Assembly (NCBI GenBank): GCA_040285745.1
Contig: JAUFOR010000001.1
Location: 1,178,001-1,242,000, forward strand
DNA: 64,000 bases
From: Barthelona sp. PCE
Lineage: Eukaryota; Metamonada: BaSk clade
Direction of reading: 5' to 3'
How positions within the stretch are numbered: position 1 is the first letter of the stretch; every line of letters starts with the position of its first letter. The notes below the pieces were generated by a model that was not told the origin of the DNA, did no database searches, and was given only the letters and a program-made list of their open reading frames with translations. The translations under genes and the position numbers were made by a program. Of this stretch, positions 1 to 8,928 are shown piece by piece.

Positions 1-2
1 TT

Positions 3-785
3 GCTGCTGTTCCAATTGTAATTATGTTGTTTTCTCTTTTGTTCAATGATAAGAGCTATGACGCTGCTGTGATTCTTGGTTTAGTCGGAATTACTTTACA
101 GATCTTGTTTACTTTATATCTTCTTGGTGTCTGGATCCAGGATGATCGTATGTCAGTTGATCGTTGCTCCACCATCCTATTCCTGCCTGTTGTAGCTGTT
201 TTGTTAGGTGGTCTTGTATTTGCAAAATTGCCAAATTTCCATTTTCATAAGGAAATTATGTACTTCTGTTTAGGTGTAGGAACAATGCTTTGGATCAAAT
301 TGAACGTTAACTTCTTCCAAAGATCAATTTACGGTAAAAAATGGTTACAAGGTAAATTCGCCTTTGCCAACTATATTTTATTAGCTCCCACTGCAATTAT
401 GGCTGTCACAATTGAAATCATCAGCAAGCGTAACGGAGGAACCACCGCATCACCTTTGGCTATTGCTTTATGGGGTTGTTCTCTCTTTTATCTTTTATTC
501 AATTTACGTTTATTACCTCTTTTCTTTAAAGTTGGTGCTTTTAACAAATATGCAATCTCTATGAATGCTGTTATTTTCCCTAATGCTGCATTAACTGTAA
601 GTACTTTTATGGTTGAATATTCACTTAATATTGGTGGTTTATTGCTAGGTTTGGTTATTTTCCTTACTGTTGTTACTACTGTTGTGTTCATTGCAACAAT
701 AATTAACATGTTTAAGGGTGAGTTCTTCGCTGAGGTACTTCCCAAGAAGAAACCTGCAGCCAAACCTGTTTGTTGTGATGTTTAA
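3..785 (+). CDS. Multispanning membrane protein, 5'-partial, possibly TehA/SLAC1-family
   Basis: The reading frame is open to the left window edge, so the gene begins upstream; the ATG at 24 is probably internal. The visible 260 residues hold about seven hydrophobic helices separated by short loops and end in a short Lys/Pro/Cys-rich cytosolic tail (KKKPAAKP, then CCDV). The spacing of helices and Phe/Pro/Asn-containing helix starts resemble the ten-helix TehA/SLAC1 (C4-dicarboxylate or anion channel) family, which occurs in several anaerobic protists. I see no diagnostic motif that settles this. A different polytopic transporter is possible. It ends 240 bases before the convergent cofactor E-like gene. 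Confidence 0.5.
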   Translation, partial: AAVPIVIMLFSLLFNDKSYDAAVILGLVGITLQILFTLYLLGVWIQDDRMSVDRCSTILFLPVVAVLLGGLVFAKLPNFHFHKEIMYFCLGVGTMLWIKLNVNFFQRSIYGKKWLQGKFAFANYILLAPTAIMAVTIEIISKRNGGTTASPLAIALWGCSLFYLLFNLRLLPLFFKVGAFNKYAISMNAVIFPNAALTVSTFMVEYSLNIGGLLLGLVIFLTVVTTVVFIATIINMFKGEFFAEVLPKKKPAAKPVCCDV

Positions 786-1025
786 GCAGTTATTCATGTA
801 ATATTAGCTCAGGGAAACACTCGTTGAGTCTAACTCAGTTCAGTCTGGGTAAATCGCACTAGTAAATAGCCAAGCTTTGATCATATCTATACAATCAAAC
901 CTTATCTAAATCCCATCGCGTTGAAATAGTCAATATTTATTACTTCAATATTGGAACCAATCTTTTCATCCTTTAGTTGTTTGCACTGAGCATAATCAAA
1001 GATAAAATATAATTTGTTTTACTAC

Positions 1026-2288
1026 TTAATAAACATCATCAAAAACGATACGACCACCATCACTAACAGCACAAAGCTTTAACGACATAGTACCAACCAT
1101 CAACTCTTCAGGGATACGCTCACCAGGGGCAATATACCGAACACAAACAGCTGCAGTGTCAATCTTAAACAGTGCACCAGCCAATGTCTTCAGATCGTCA
1201 ACAGTCATTGTATCAGGTAACTTCTTTGTAACAGAAGTCATGTCACCAGTTACAGAGTTGTTTTGGAGACCTAATTCAATAATAGTACGTTGAGAAGTAG
1301 CTGCTTTAGTGGCAACATGATCACGGTTAATATCGTGCTTCTTACTGAGACGTTCGAGAGCTTCTCTCTTATAATCCTCAATTTGATCATCATCAAGCTC
1401 AAACGAGCGAACAACAAATAAAACTTCTGCATCTCTACGTTCATTACGAAGAATTTCTCCACCATTGAACTTACGCAGATAAGGCATGAGGGCGACAAGG
1501 AAAGATCTATCCTGTCTGTTTTTGATAAGAGGACAATCAACAACCTTTAATTCAGAAAGACTTTCCCTCATAGCAACTACAGACTCCCAATCGTCAAAAG
1601 CCGTTTGACTTAATAGTAAGAGACGCACCTTTGGGAGGGCCGTGGGGTCAAGGGTTGTGATTGCAGGGTTGTTATCCAGATAAAGAATGTCCAATTTAGG
1701 GAAAAAATGAAGGAAATCTAGAGCAGGAGATGTGAGCTCATTCTTTGAGAGAACAAGCATCGTCATGTTATGTGTCTCTGTTACAGTGAGGTTCTGCAGC
1801 TTTAAGTCAGCTATGTATAAAGAACGAAGAGAGGTAAAAGATTTAATCACCCATTCAATATCAGAACCGGTAGCAGAACTGCTGTTGAATACAAGGGATG
1901 TTATTGTACTGTTGGTAAAAGTCTCATCCACAAAATCTGAGGGTGAATCTGTGAATTGACAGTGCGCACAATAAATTTCACGTAAACCAGGCAAATTCTT
2001 AATAAGATCAAGGAGAATGCGCCATGACAGCTGATTATCAGCAAGATCTAAACGTTTGCAGCTTTGTAAAAGAGCGATAGCATCAGAATCCACTTCAATA
2101 ATGGGTTCACCTAAAGAACTGAGTCCAATGTCCTGCAAGCGCAGGGTATTCGACATTTGAGTGAAAGAACTCTCCTGACCAACAAAGTCAAACACAACAG
2201 TACTTTCTTTACCATCAGTAAAGGTATTTTCATCAACCAAGGTGGTTTCGTCGCAATATTTTGCTTTGATGAACTTAGATAGAGGCAT
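1026..2288 (-). CDS. Tubulin-folding cofactor E-like LRR protein (TBCE/TBCEL type)
   Basis: 420 residues starting at the ATG at 2288; an upstream in-frame TTG at 2324 is ignored. Leucine-rich repeats occupy about residues 40-285. They are followed by the cap typical of cofactor E (LRKFNGG then NERRDAEVLF) and a C-terminal ubiquitin-like segment from about residue 340. Cofactor E takes part in assembling alpha/beta-tubulin dimers; the CAP-Gly-less relative TBCEL destabilises tubulin. No CAP-Gly domain (GKNDG-type motif) is present, so the protein is TBCEL-like in layout, although it could be a reduced TBCE. It is divergent from the acidic protein gene at 2492, with about 200 bases between starts. 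Confidence 0.75.
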   Translation of the reverse strand: MPLSKFIKAKYCDETTLVDENTFTDGKESTVVFDFVGQESSFTQMSNTLRLQDIGLSSLGEPIIEVDSDAIALLQSCKRLDLADNQLSWRILLDLIKNLPGLREIYCAHCQFTDSPSDFVDETFTNSTITSLVFNSSSATGSDIEWVIKSFTSLRSLYIADLKLQNLTVTETHNMTMLVLSKNELTSPALDFLHFFPKLDILYLDNNPAITTLDPTALPKVRLLLLSQTAFDDWESVVAMRESLSELKVVDCPLIKNRQDRSFLVALMPYLRKFNGGEILRNERRDAEVLFVVRSFELDDDQIEDYKREALERLSKKHDINRDHVATKAATSQRTIIELGLQNNSVTGDMTSVTKKLPDTMTVDDLKTLAGALFKIDTAAVCVRYIAPGERIPEELMVGTMSLKLCAVSDGGRIVFDDVY

Positions 2289-2491
2289 TTCAATACAGTA
2301 AACAGGAAGAAAACCGGTAAGCAAAAAAAACGATTGCCTTTTTTATATAGTGATGAAAAACTTTGCTTATCGGACCAAAAATTCCTACGACTGCATGATG
2401 GACTTGCAAAGAATAAAGAATCTGTTTTAGCATTTCCCTCTGTATTTAAAAATGAAATTTGGGTAATGATTTGAACATATCTTTCACACTA

Positions 2492-3580
2492 ATGGACTTT
2501 GACTTTGACCTGGACGCCTTTAAGAACGAAATTGAAGCAAACAGCAAGTCACACCAGTTGACTGTAACTCCAACCCCTATAAGACGAAAATCAACCTATG
2601 GGAATCCAGCCATACAGGAATTCCCAGTGTTTCCAAACGATAGTTCACAAGAACATCATCCATGTGAATTGTCAGAGATAGGAGAGAGTAATAGCACGGA
2701 TTCAAGTGTTTATGATCCAAAAAGGATATCCACCGCTGGGTATTCACAGAGAATCGCAGAGAACTGGGCCCCAACAGATCTGGAAGACATTACAGAGTTG
2801 GATAACGTTTCATTTTCTCCAGGTGTAATACCCAATATAGATTTAATACACACAAGTAACGAGTCAAACACAGGTTCAGCGGCGCCATTCACAAATTTTG
2901 AAGAAGGTCATGAAGAACCAATAGCCGAATGTTTCACCGATGAAGAGCTAGATGATACTACAGATAGTGATGCAGTAGCTATTGTGCCAATAGAAATTGC
3001 AATGGGGAGGAAGAACAGCACACCTATTGACTTGTTAAGAGATTATAGACCAGTTAAAATTTTTGAAGAAGTAGAATACGTCAGTGATTTAGAAATTGTA
3101 CATGATACTGATATAGATGATTTGTTTGATGATGTAGATACAGATACAGACTCATCAACGACTTCATCGTTGGCTACATTGCCGCATTTAGATTTGAGGA
3201 TATCCCATGAAGATTTTGCTATTTCTTCATTATTAAAGAGTTTGAATTCCTCAAGGAGTAATAGTAGAGCAGAGATATATAATAATCAAAGCCACAGCAA
3301 CATGATAAGTGACTGTAGTGTACAGAATAGTTTTTATTTGACCAGATCAGATCTAAACAGTGAACAAGAATTTTGCATTGATCAAACACCTGCTTTAACA
3401 ACTGTACTGGATTCTGGCACAGAGGAAGTGGATAACATCTCAGAATTAGAACATTTAGAACATCAGTCCAGTAGTTGGGTGAGGGTTTCTAATTCTGATC
3501 AACGAGGGCGATTGTTCTTCTATATTCTATGTGTTGTGGCGGTTTTAGTTGCAGTAATTATCATTATTTTTGTGATATAG
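2492..3580 (+). CDS. Acidic tail-anchored membrane protein, function unknown
   Basis: 362 residues from the ATG at 2492, which lies just after a TCACACT initiator-like sequence; an upstream TTG frame is not used. The body is low in hydrophobic residues and rich in Asp, Glu, Ser and Thr, with stretches such as DTDIDDLFDDVDTDTD, so it is probably disordered. The last ~22 residues form one hydrophobic helix (FFYILCVVAVLVAVIIIIFVI) preceded by RGR. This is a tail-anchor layout that would put the acidic region in the cytosol of an ER, outer nuclear or other organelle membrane. I recognise no domain. A SNARE is unlikely because there is no heptad repeat before the anchor. Confidence 0.65.
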   Translation: MDFDFDLDAFKNEIEANSKSHQLTVTPTPIRRKSTYGNPAIQEFPVFPNDSSQEHHPCELSEIGESNSTDSSVYDPKRISTAGYSQRIAENWAPTDLEDITELDNVSFSPGVIPNIDLIHTSNESNTGSAAPFTNFEEGHEEPIAECFTDEELDDTTDSDAVAIVPIEIAMGRKNSTPIDLLRDYRPVKIFEEVEYVSDLEIVHDTDIDDLFDDVDTDTDSSTTSSLATLPHLDLRISHEDFAISSLLKSLNSSRSNSRAEIYNNQSHSNMISDCSVQNSFYLTRSDLNSEQEFCIDQTPALTTVLDSGTEEVDNISELEHLEHQSSSWVRVSNSDQRGRLFFYILCVVAVLVAVIIIIFVI

Positions 3581-3691
3581 ATAGCATTATTTACAATATA
3601 GCACTCGGTTCTGCGTATTTGAATAAACAAATAATTATTAAAAAATAAAGTATTTTTATTAAATACTTATCACAATACAATCTAAATTTAC

Positions 3692-5269
3692 TTAGTAGTC
3701 TTCTGAACGACGTGAATATCTACGATTGCTCATTCGACGTTCCCTATCTTTACGTTCACTACCAACTCTAAAACCATGATGTGATACACCCATACGCTGT
3801 AACATCTCTCTAGCACTTTCAATGGCTTGTTTAGTAGTATTTCTAGTAAATCTTGCAAGGTAAGGACGTTCTCTATCCTCTCTTTTACGACGATTATCTT
3901 TTGGTTCTGGTTGTTGTTCTTCTTCTTTGGAGGGTTGGTTCTGCTGGTTAGGGTTCTGATTAGGATTACCAGGCTTCTGATGACGCACAGAGCGTGTAAT
4001 GGATGATAATTCACTTTTTTTCAAGAATGACCAATCAAAGCAATAATCGTATGCGTAACCTTCTCTGTTGAATAAATCACGTAAAATCTTACGCAGATAT
4101 CCATAGTCTGGACGATCTTCAAAGCGTAAAGCACGACAATAGTTCAAATAAATGGTAAACTCTGCAGGAAAACCTCTGCAAAGTGCTTCAACAGAAGTGC
4201 TAATTTTTCGTTCACTGATACGCTCATATTTCTCACGCTTAGTGGCAGCGTGAAGAGATTGCCAAGGTAAAGAACCTCTTAAGAAGTATAAAAGGACATA
4301 AGCTAAACATTCTAAATCATCTCGACGGGATTGTTCTACACCTAAATGGGTATTCACACTGGCGTATCTAGCTGTACCAGTCAGACTCTTGTTCTCTCTG
4401 TAACGGATATGAATACCTGTACGATGATCACGGTATTTTTTAGCTAAACCAAAATCTATAATATTAACCATATTCATCTTTGTACCCGTTCCCATCAAAA
4501 AGTTATCAGGTTTGATATCTCTGTGGATATAGTTCTTTGCGTGTACATATTCAATACGTGAAAGCATCTGATCAGCCAACATTAATGTAGTTTTGAGACT
4601 GAAACGTGAATGACAAACCTTGAATAGATCCTCCAATGAGGGGCCCAGCAGTTCCATAACCATGACGTTGTAATCTCCTTCTACACCGTACCAACGAACG
4701 TGTGGAATACCAATACCACCAGACATGATTCTGTACAGTTTTGACTCATAGATGAGCTGTGGGTGTGGTGAGCGCAGCGGCTCCAGCTTGATTGCGATTT
4801 CCCTAAATGTTAGTTTTGTTCAAAGTAAAAATATTGATTAGGTAAACTTGTATGAAACGTATTTCCTTCAAGAACTTATCCTATTCTGCTTGGGACGCTG
4901 CCGTGCACCAAATCAGAGTGTTAATATCATGAAATTCTTTTAAATTAGCGACAAAAAGCTGTGATGGTTCAATTCTTCCAAATAATCTTTTCGTCGCTCC
5001 TCCTGGTTCACGTCACTTGTTGGTTACCAATCAAATGTTTAAAATCATACTCCCCTGTAACCATATTGTAACCTATATGGATGTCACCGAAGGATCCACC
5101 TCCAATTCGGCGGCCAACCCTATACTTATCTCCGACGCTAAATGTGAGTTTCAAACACAGTTAAGAGCACCAAAATCCCTTATACACTTAGGGATCCAAT
5201 CGTTTCTTGAAACAACCGTTCATGTAAATATGGCGCGTCCATGTGCAAATCATACATAGTAGGAACCAT
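3692..5269 (-). CDS. Casein kinase 1 family protein kinase (three exons)
   Basis: Built by hand as three exons on the minus strand: 5256-5269, 5051-5137 and 3692-4802, giving 403 residues. Without splicing the frame begins in mid-kinase; splicing restores the glycine loop ([14 protein letters not shown]) and the VAIK lysine (EEIAIKLEP). The catalytic loop [23 protein letters not shown] and the CK1 replacement motif SINTH-like ASVNTHLG are all visible. CK1 kinases phosphorylate Ser/Thr in pre-primed acidic contexts and act in traffic, DNA repair and signalling. The tail from about residue 310 is Arg/Lys/Glu-rich and ends [10 protein letters not shown], so it may direct localisation. Exon junctions are inferred from frame, homology and the shared splice motifs. 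Confidence 0.92.
4803..5050 (-). other. Intron 2 of casein kinase 1 gene
   Basis: 248-base intron, phase 2, starting GTATGATTTT and ending ACTAACATTTAG. Splicing joins GE to EIAIK, exactly restoring the kinase N-lobe. The last 12 bases match the fused branch point and 3' splice site seen in the other introns here. Confidence 0.9.
5138..5255 (-). other. Intron 1 of casein kinase 1 gene
   Basis: 118-base intron, phase 2, starting GTATGATTTG and ending ACTCACATTTAG. It separates a 14-base first coding exon (M-V-P-T and two bases) from the exon with the glycine loop. An in-frame stop inside the intron blocks read-through. Confidence 0.85.
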
Positions 5270-5815
5270 TGTAATCTGTTAAACTATATCGAACGAAAAT
5301 GAAAAGGGTGTAAAATATTGAACAAACCGTTTATTTGGTCATTTGGACGTAAATGTATTGTGATAAAGGTCTAAAGAATATTTGTAGCATGTAAATGCTG
5401 TCAAATTAAGTTCACTAGATACATAGATTGTTTTTAATATAGTTATCTTTGTATGTTGATTTTTCGAGAATAATTGCTCCATAAATACACCTTAAATACT
5501 TGTTCAATTCCGCCTGTGTTAACCATTAGCGACATACTCTGCAAAGAACGTGAGAATTCGACAAATTCAATATTTACAAGGATTGAAAAATTGAGCAGAA
5601 GGTACTAAACACAAGATACAGCCTTAACGCTGATAATGAATCCACTTTTATAAGTTCATGTTGAGCCAGAGTATTTTTGATATGTTGTTCTTAAAATTGT
5701 GGGATATAAATGTGGGTAATTGTCTTTAAACTTTCTAAAACCTACATAACCAACATGGAAAAAGTAGTATGTGAAATAAGTAACGTTTCACCTTATTTCC
5801 CCCGTTTTCGTAAGA
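5270..5815. other. 546-base intergenic region, no gene recognised
   Basis: Lies between the divergent starts of casein kinase 1 and the small acidic gene. Only very short open frames occur, the longest about 57 codons and overlapping the next gene in another frame. No tRNA fold or snRNA signature is convincing. Promoters of both genes should be here. A CACCTTATTTCCCCC pyrimidine stretch sits just before the start at 5816. Confidence 0.6.
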
Positions 5816-6139
5816 ATGGAGTTCGATCTTCAGGATTCCCAGAGCTTACAGCAGGTTTTAGATCTGGTCAAATCAGATAAACTAGCGGAAGACCGTGTAT
5901 ATGCAGTTTTTGAACAGGTTCTTGCACACATTAACAATTTAGTCACTTATGATGAAATGCCGAAGTTTGCATCGGCGGGGCGCGAAAAGGACGAACCTTG
6001 GAATACTGATATTCCAGAGATAAATGAGGTTGAAGAGTTTTCAGAGACACCCGCAGCTGATTTTCCAAGCACAAGTTCAGCACCATACTCCCGGCCCGTG
6101 TCACCACTATCGTTCATGTCACAAGAATATGATCTTTAG
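5816..6139 (+). CDS. Small acidic protein, function unknown
   Basis: 107 residues with an ATG start and TAG stop. The first ~50 residues are predicted helical and amphipathic (QQVLDLVKSDKLAEDRVYAVFEQVLAHI). The rest is acidic and then Ser/Pro-rich, ending SQEYDL. I recognise no family. The CCT-domain gene begins only 37 bases after the stop on the same strand. I looked for an intron that would join the two and found no GTATG donor with a matching acceptor, so I keep them separate. It could still be the first part of one split gene. Confidence 0.5.
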   Translation: MEFDLQDSQSLQQVLDLVKSDKLAEDRVYAVFEQVLAHINNLVTYDEMPKFASAGREKDEPWNTDIPEINEVEEFSETPAADFPSTSSAPYSRPVSPLSFMSQEYDL

Positions 6140-6176
6140 GGTGACTACGAAGTTTAACGATTATATTTTCATTATT

Positions 6177-7160
6177 ATGTTTCCTTTCAACAGCACCCCA
6201 CAACCAGAGGATACTCTTGGGGACGGCCCGTGGCACGTTCAGCTGAAGAACAACGATCTTACTGATGATTTGATGGATATATTGCCTGCCACTCCTCAAA
6301 TTGATGATTTCTCCGACAATATAACTGCTGACATCTTCCCCACCCCTCTTTCTATGATCACCACGCCTATCCTTAGCTTGGAATACACTTTTGAGGACAC
6401 CATTCCACCATTTCAGAATGATCAACAAGATTTTTTTTTAAAGACAGAGGATATGTTTAATAGTCCTCCTATGAAAATACAGCGGGTTAATGCGCCACAG
6501 TTAACCGCACCCATTCCCCTTCCCCTTCCTTCAGCGGATTTGGTACATGAAATCACAGGAAAAGAGCTACCAATCACAGAAAGGAATGTGAAGGAGGAAG
6601 ATGTGCATGAGGTAGAAGATGAAGAAACAGAAGAGGAAGAGGAAGAAATGGAAGATAATTTCAAGTTAGTTCATCCAGAGCGACGTCGAATTACTTTTAC
6701 TTATCCGAAAATTTTATCTTCGCCTGAGGAAGAAATCAATGATGAGAAGGTGTTTGAGATAGATAGCGATGGTTATGAAGTACCCCTAGTTGCGGAAAAG
6801 AAAAATGAGGTTCAGAAGGAGAAGAAGAAAAAGTTGTATGGATCCAAGAAGAGGCGCTACGTTAAGAAGAAGAGAAGAACGCCACCTTACTGCGGCCCAC
6901 GTGATCTACAGAAGGAATTTGATGAGGAAATTTTTCCACAAGCGGTTTGGGAAAGAAAGATTGAAGAATTAAAACCTAGAAGGGCAATTGGAGCATATAC
7001 ACCAGTGGAACGCTGGAGGCGCATCAGAGAATATGCAGAAAAACGTTCTGCAAGGGAGTACGGGAAGAAAATAAGATATAATGTTCGTAAATCTATTGCA
7101 CAGAAAAGAAAACGTATTGATGGTAGGTTTGTTACAACTCAAACGACAGTTCGTGCCTAA
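6177..7160 (+). CDS. CCT-domain (CONSTANS/TOC1-like motif) nuclear protein
   Basis: 327 residues from the ATG at 6177. The N-terminal half is acidic and disordered, with a run of Glu (EEETEEEEEEM). A Lys/Arg-rich stretch near residue 220 (KKKKLYGSKKRRYVKKKRR) looks like a nuclear localisation signal. Residues about 275-320 carry a basic helix-rich motif, ERWRRIREYAEKRSAREYGK followed by KIRYNVRKSIAQKRKRIDGR. This matches the pattern of the CCT motif (R..REKR..R.F.K.IRY..RK..A..R.R..GRF) of plant CONSTANS, CO-like and TOC1 transcriptional regulators, which contact NF-Y or DNA. A role in transcription is inferred. The convergent acetyltransferase ends 15 bases away. Confidence 0.65.
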   Translation: MFPFNSTPQPEDTLGDGPWHVQLKNNDLTDDLMDILPATPQIDDFSDNITADIFPTPLSMITTPILSLEYTFEDTIPPFQNDQQDFFLKTEDMFNSPPMKIQRVNAPQLTAPIPLPLPSADLVHEITGKELPITERNVKEEDVHEVEDEETEEEEEEMEDNFKLVHPERRRITFTYPKILSSPEEEINDEKVFEIDSDGYEVPLVAEKKNEVQKEKKKKLYGSKKRRYVKKKRRTPPYCGPRDLQKEFDEEIFPQAVWERKIEELKPRRAIGAYTPVERWRRIREYAEKRSAREYGKKIRYNVRKSIAQKRKRIDGRFVTTQTTVRA

Positions 7161-7175
7161 AAGTAATATTTACAT

Positions 7176-7625
7176 TCATAGTTCATAGCTAACATTTCGA
7201 TGAGGAATACCTACTTCAGTAAATTGCTCACCAAACACTGTGAAACCAAGTTTGATATAAAAATCTAAAGCTACACATCTTGCATGAGCTATAACAGTTG
7301 TATATCCCATTTTTCGTGCTTTTTTTTCAAAACTTTCCCATAATAACCTACCGATACCTTTTTTAGGAACGAGAGAAGCCATTTGAAATAATTGAATTTC
7401 ATTTTTGTTGAGGGGATGCATACTAACAACCCCAATAACCTGTTCTTCCTGTTTTTGTGGATCCCACTTCACGCATGCGAGGTGGATTGAGCCTTCATCC
7501 TTGTTGTTGTATGCTGTTTGATATTCCATACCGAGTGGTTGACGTAGAGTTTTGTATCTCACCTCCACTATTTTCTCAAAGTTTTCTGTGTCCATTTCCA
7601 CGTCTATAATTCTCATTTCCTCCAT
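7176..7625 (-). CDS. GNAT-family N-acetyltransferase
   Basis: 149 residues from the ATG at 7625; a longer TTG frame is ignored. The acetyl-CoA binding motif is visible as LVPKKGIGRLLWESFEKKA (the Q/R-x-x-G-x-G/A region with a following helix), preceded by the beta strand FQMASL. The later ALDFYIKLGF is the usual GNAT motif B. The length is that of a minimal GNAT domain. The acceptor (amine, protein N-terminus or small molecule) cannot be read from the sequence. It lies 108 bases downstream of the apyrase gene on the same strand, and its stop is 15 bases from that of the CCT gene. Confidence 0.8.
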   Translation of the reverse strand: MEEMRIIDVEMDTENFEKIVEVRYKTLRQPLGMEYQTAYNNKDEGSIHLACVKWDPQKQEEQVIGVVSMHPLNKNEIQLFQMASLVPKKGIGRLLWESFEKKARKMGYTTVIAHARCVALDFYIKLGFTVFGEQFTEVGIPHRNVSYEL

Positions 7626-7733
7626 TGTGCAATATAAAATAAAAAAGGACCCTCTTGAAAATGGTAGAAATTTGTCAAGCAATGTTTCAACAATGAGATC
7701 TCTGTGTTTATTACTTCATATGTGCAAAGTTAT

Positions 7734-8810
7734 CTAGTGTAAGTACTCTGGAAGTACCTCAACTCCTTCAAATTTATATCCACTTAGTATCTCTGTTTCA
7801 GGGATTAAAATCTCCTTTGTATTGATATCAAAAAGAGTGAAATATGTAGTCAGGTGACCATCCACCTCCTGTGATTTAAGTGCCATAAATACATCATGAT
7901 GTAGAGGTAGATATTTAACCGAAGAAAAACCTCTAGTACCGTCAACTTCACCAACTGTAGTGACATCAATATTTTGGAACTTCTCATCAGCCACGATAAC
8001 CTTATTACTACCTCTAGTTTCATCTAACTCATCATCATAAGATTCAGTAGAAAATCTTCTGGGTAAAAAGTACCAACTTCGATGATACGGATGCCAAATA
8101 GCAGCCTCATGGATCATATACCCTGGGTGCACTGTGCCAGTAGCCTTATTCATGGCTAAGAAGTTATGTTCCCAATTAATGTGAGAAACTCCTCCATGTT
8201 TATCAATTACCTTAATCCATCTTGGTACATCTTTCATATTCTCAACAATTTGGCCAGTTGGGGTTGTCCAGTACTTTCCAATGGACATGACAAACAGTTT
8301 ACCATCTTTAACCGTCGCTATTTCTGTTTTAAATCCTTTATCATGGGATACTCCATCACCTGTTACTAAAATCCAGCGTGGGAGGACTTTAAAGTCTTTT
8401 GTGACCTCGAAGACAGCACCTGTGCGGTCATCAAAAGCATATAGCTTATCATTATACACCTGTAACTCTGAAAATTCCGCACCTCTACCCTTTTCATTCA
8501 AGGTTGTGTTTAATATTATGGGGGCATGATCCCAAGTGACAGACCAGCCGTTGTTGCCGTCAAGGACGAGGTTCCCGCGCAGAAATGCGCTTTGCCATAC
8601 GTTCTGACCTGGTTTCTTACTTAAAAGATCTTGGTCAGCGCATACGCCAATTCTGTATGTGTGATGTGTAGGAGAAGGTTTCTTTGTGAGAGATCCCACT
8701 GAGTTTAGTGTTCCAATAAGGAAAACAAGTGTGATTAGAGCGATTGTTACTAACAGTGTTAATTTCTTTACCCGCTGTGCTTGTGCTGCTCCCCTGTCCC
8801 GTACCGTCAT
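7734..8810 (-). CDS. Calcium-dependent apyrase (CANT1 / soluble nucleotidase family), type II membrane protein
   Basis: 358 residues. A short basic N-terminus is followed by one hydrophobic helix (about residues 18-38), a signal-anchor layout that puts the enzyme in the Golgi/ER lumen or outside the cell. The rest matches the five-bladed apyrase family of human CANT1 and bed-bug apyrase: YRIGVCADQD, GRGAEFSELQVYNDKLYAFDD, RTGAVFE, GKYWTTPTG, IHEAAIWHP, WYFLPRR, DETRGSN and FEGVEVLP all fall in family order. These enzymes hydrolyse UDP, GDP or ATP with calcium. In the Golgi this removes the nucleotide product of glycosyltransferases. A secreted purinergic role is the alternative. Confidence 0.88.
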   Translation of the reverse strand: MTVRDRGAAQAQRVKKLTLLVTIALITLVFLIGTLNSVGSLTKKPSPTHHTYRIGVCADQDLLSKKPGQNVWQSAFLRGNLVLDGNNGWSVTWDHAPIILNTTLNEKGRGAEFSELQVYNDKLYAFDDRTGAVFEVTKDFKVLPRWILVTGDGVSHDKGFKTEIATVKDGKLFVMSIGKYWTTPTGQIVENMKDVPRWIKVIDKHGGVSHINWEHNFLAMNKATGTVHPGYMIHEAAIWHPYHRSWYFLPRRFSTESYDDELDETRGSNKVIVADEKFQNIDVTTVGEVDGTRGFSSVKYLPLHHDVFMALKSQEVDGHLTTYFTLFDINTKEILIPETEILSGYKFEGVEVLPEYLH

Positions 8811-8928
8811 TGCAAGGTCGGTCTTAAATTATGTAAAAAGGAAGAAATGCTTAAGCATTTTTTTGAAGTCAATTTTTCCAACCATTTCAAACCATTTTTC
8901 AACGTCGCGCGATTTATTTCATCGAGAA

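Noticed and set aside
5500-5530. GTTCAATTCCGCC string resembling a tRNA T-arm
   Set aside because: The flanking five bases do not pair, and no acceptor, D or anticodon arms can be built around it.
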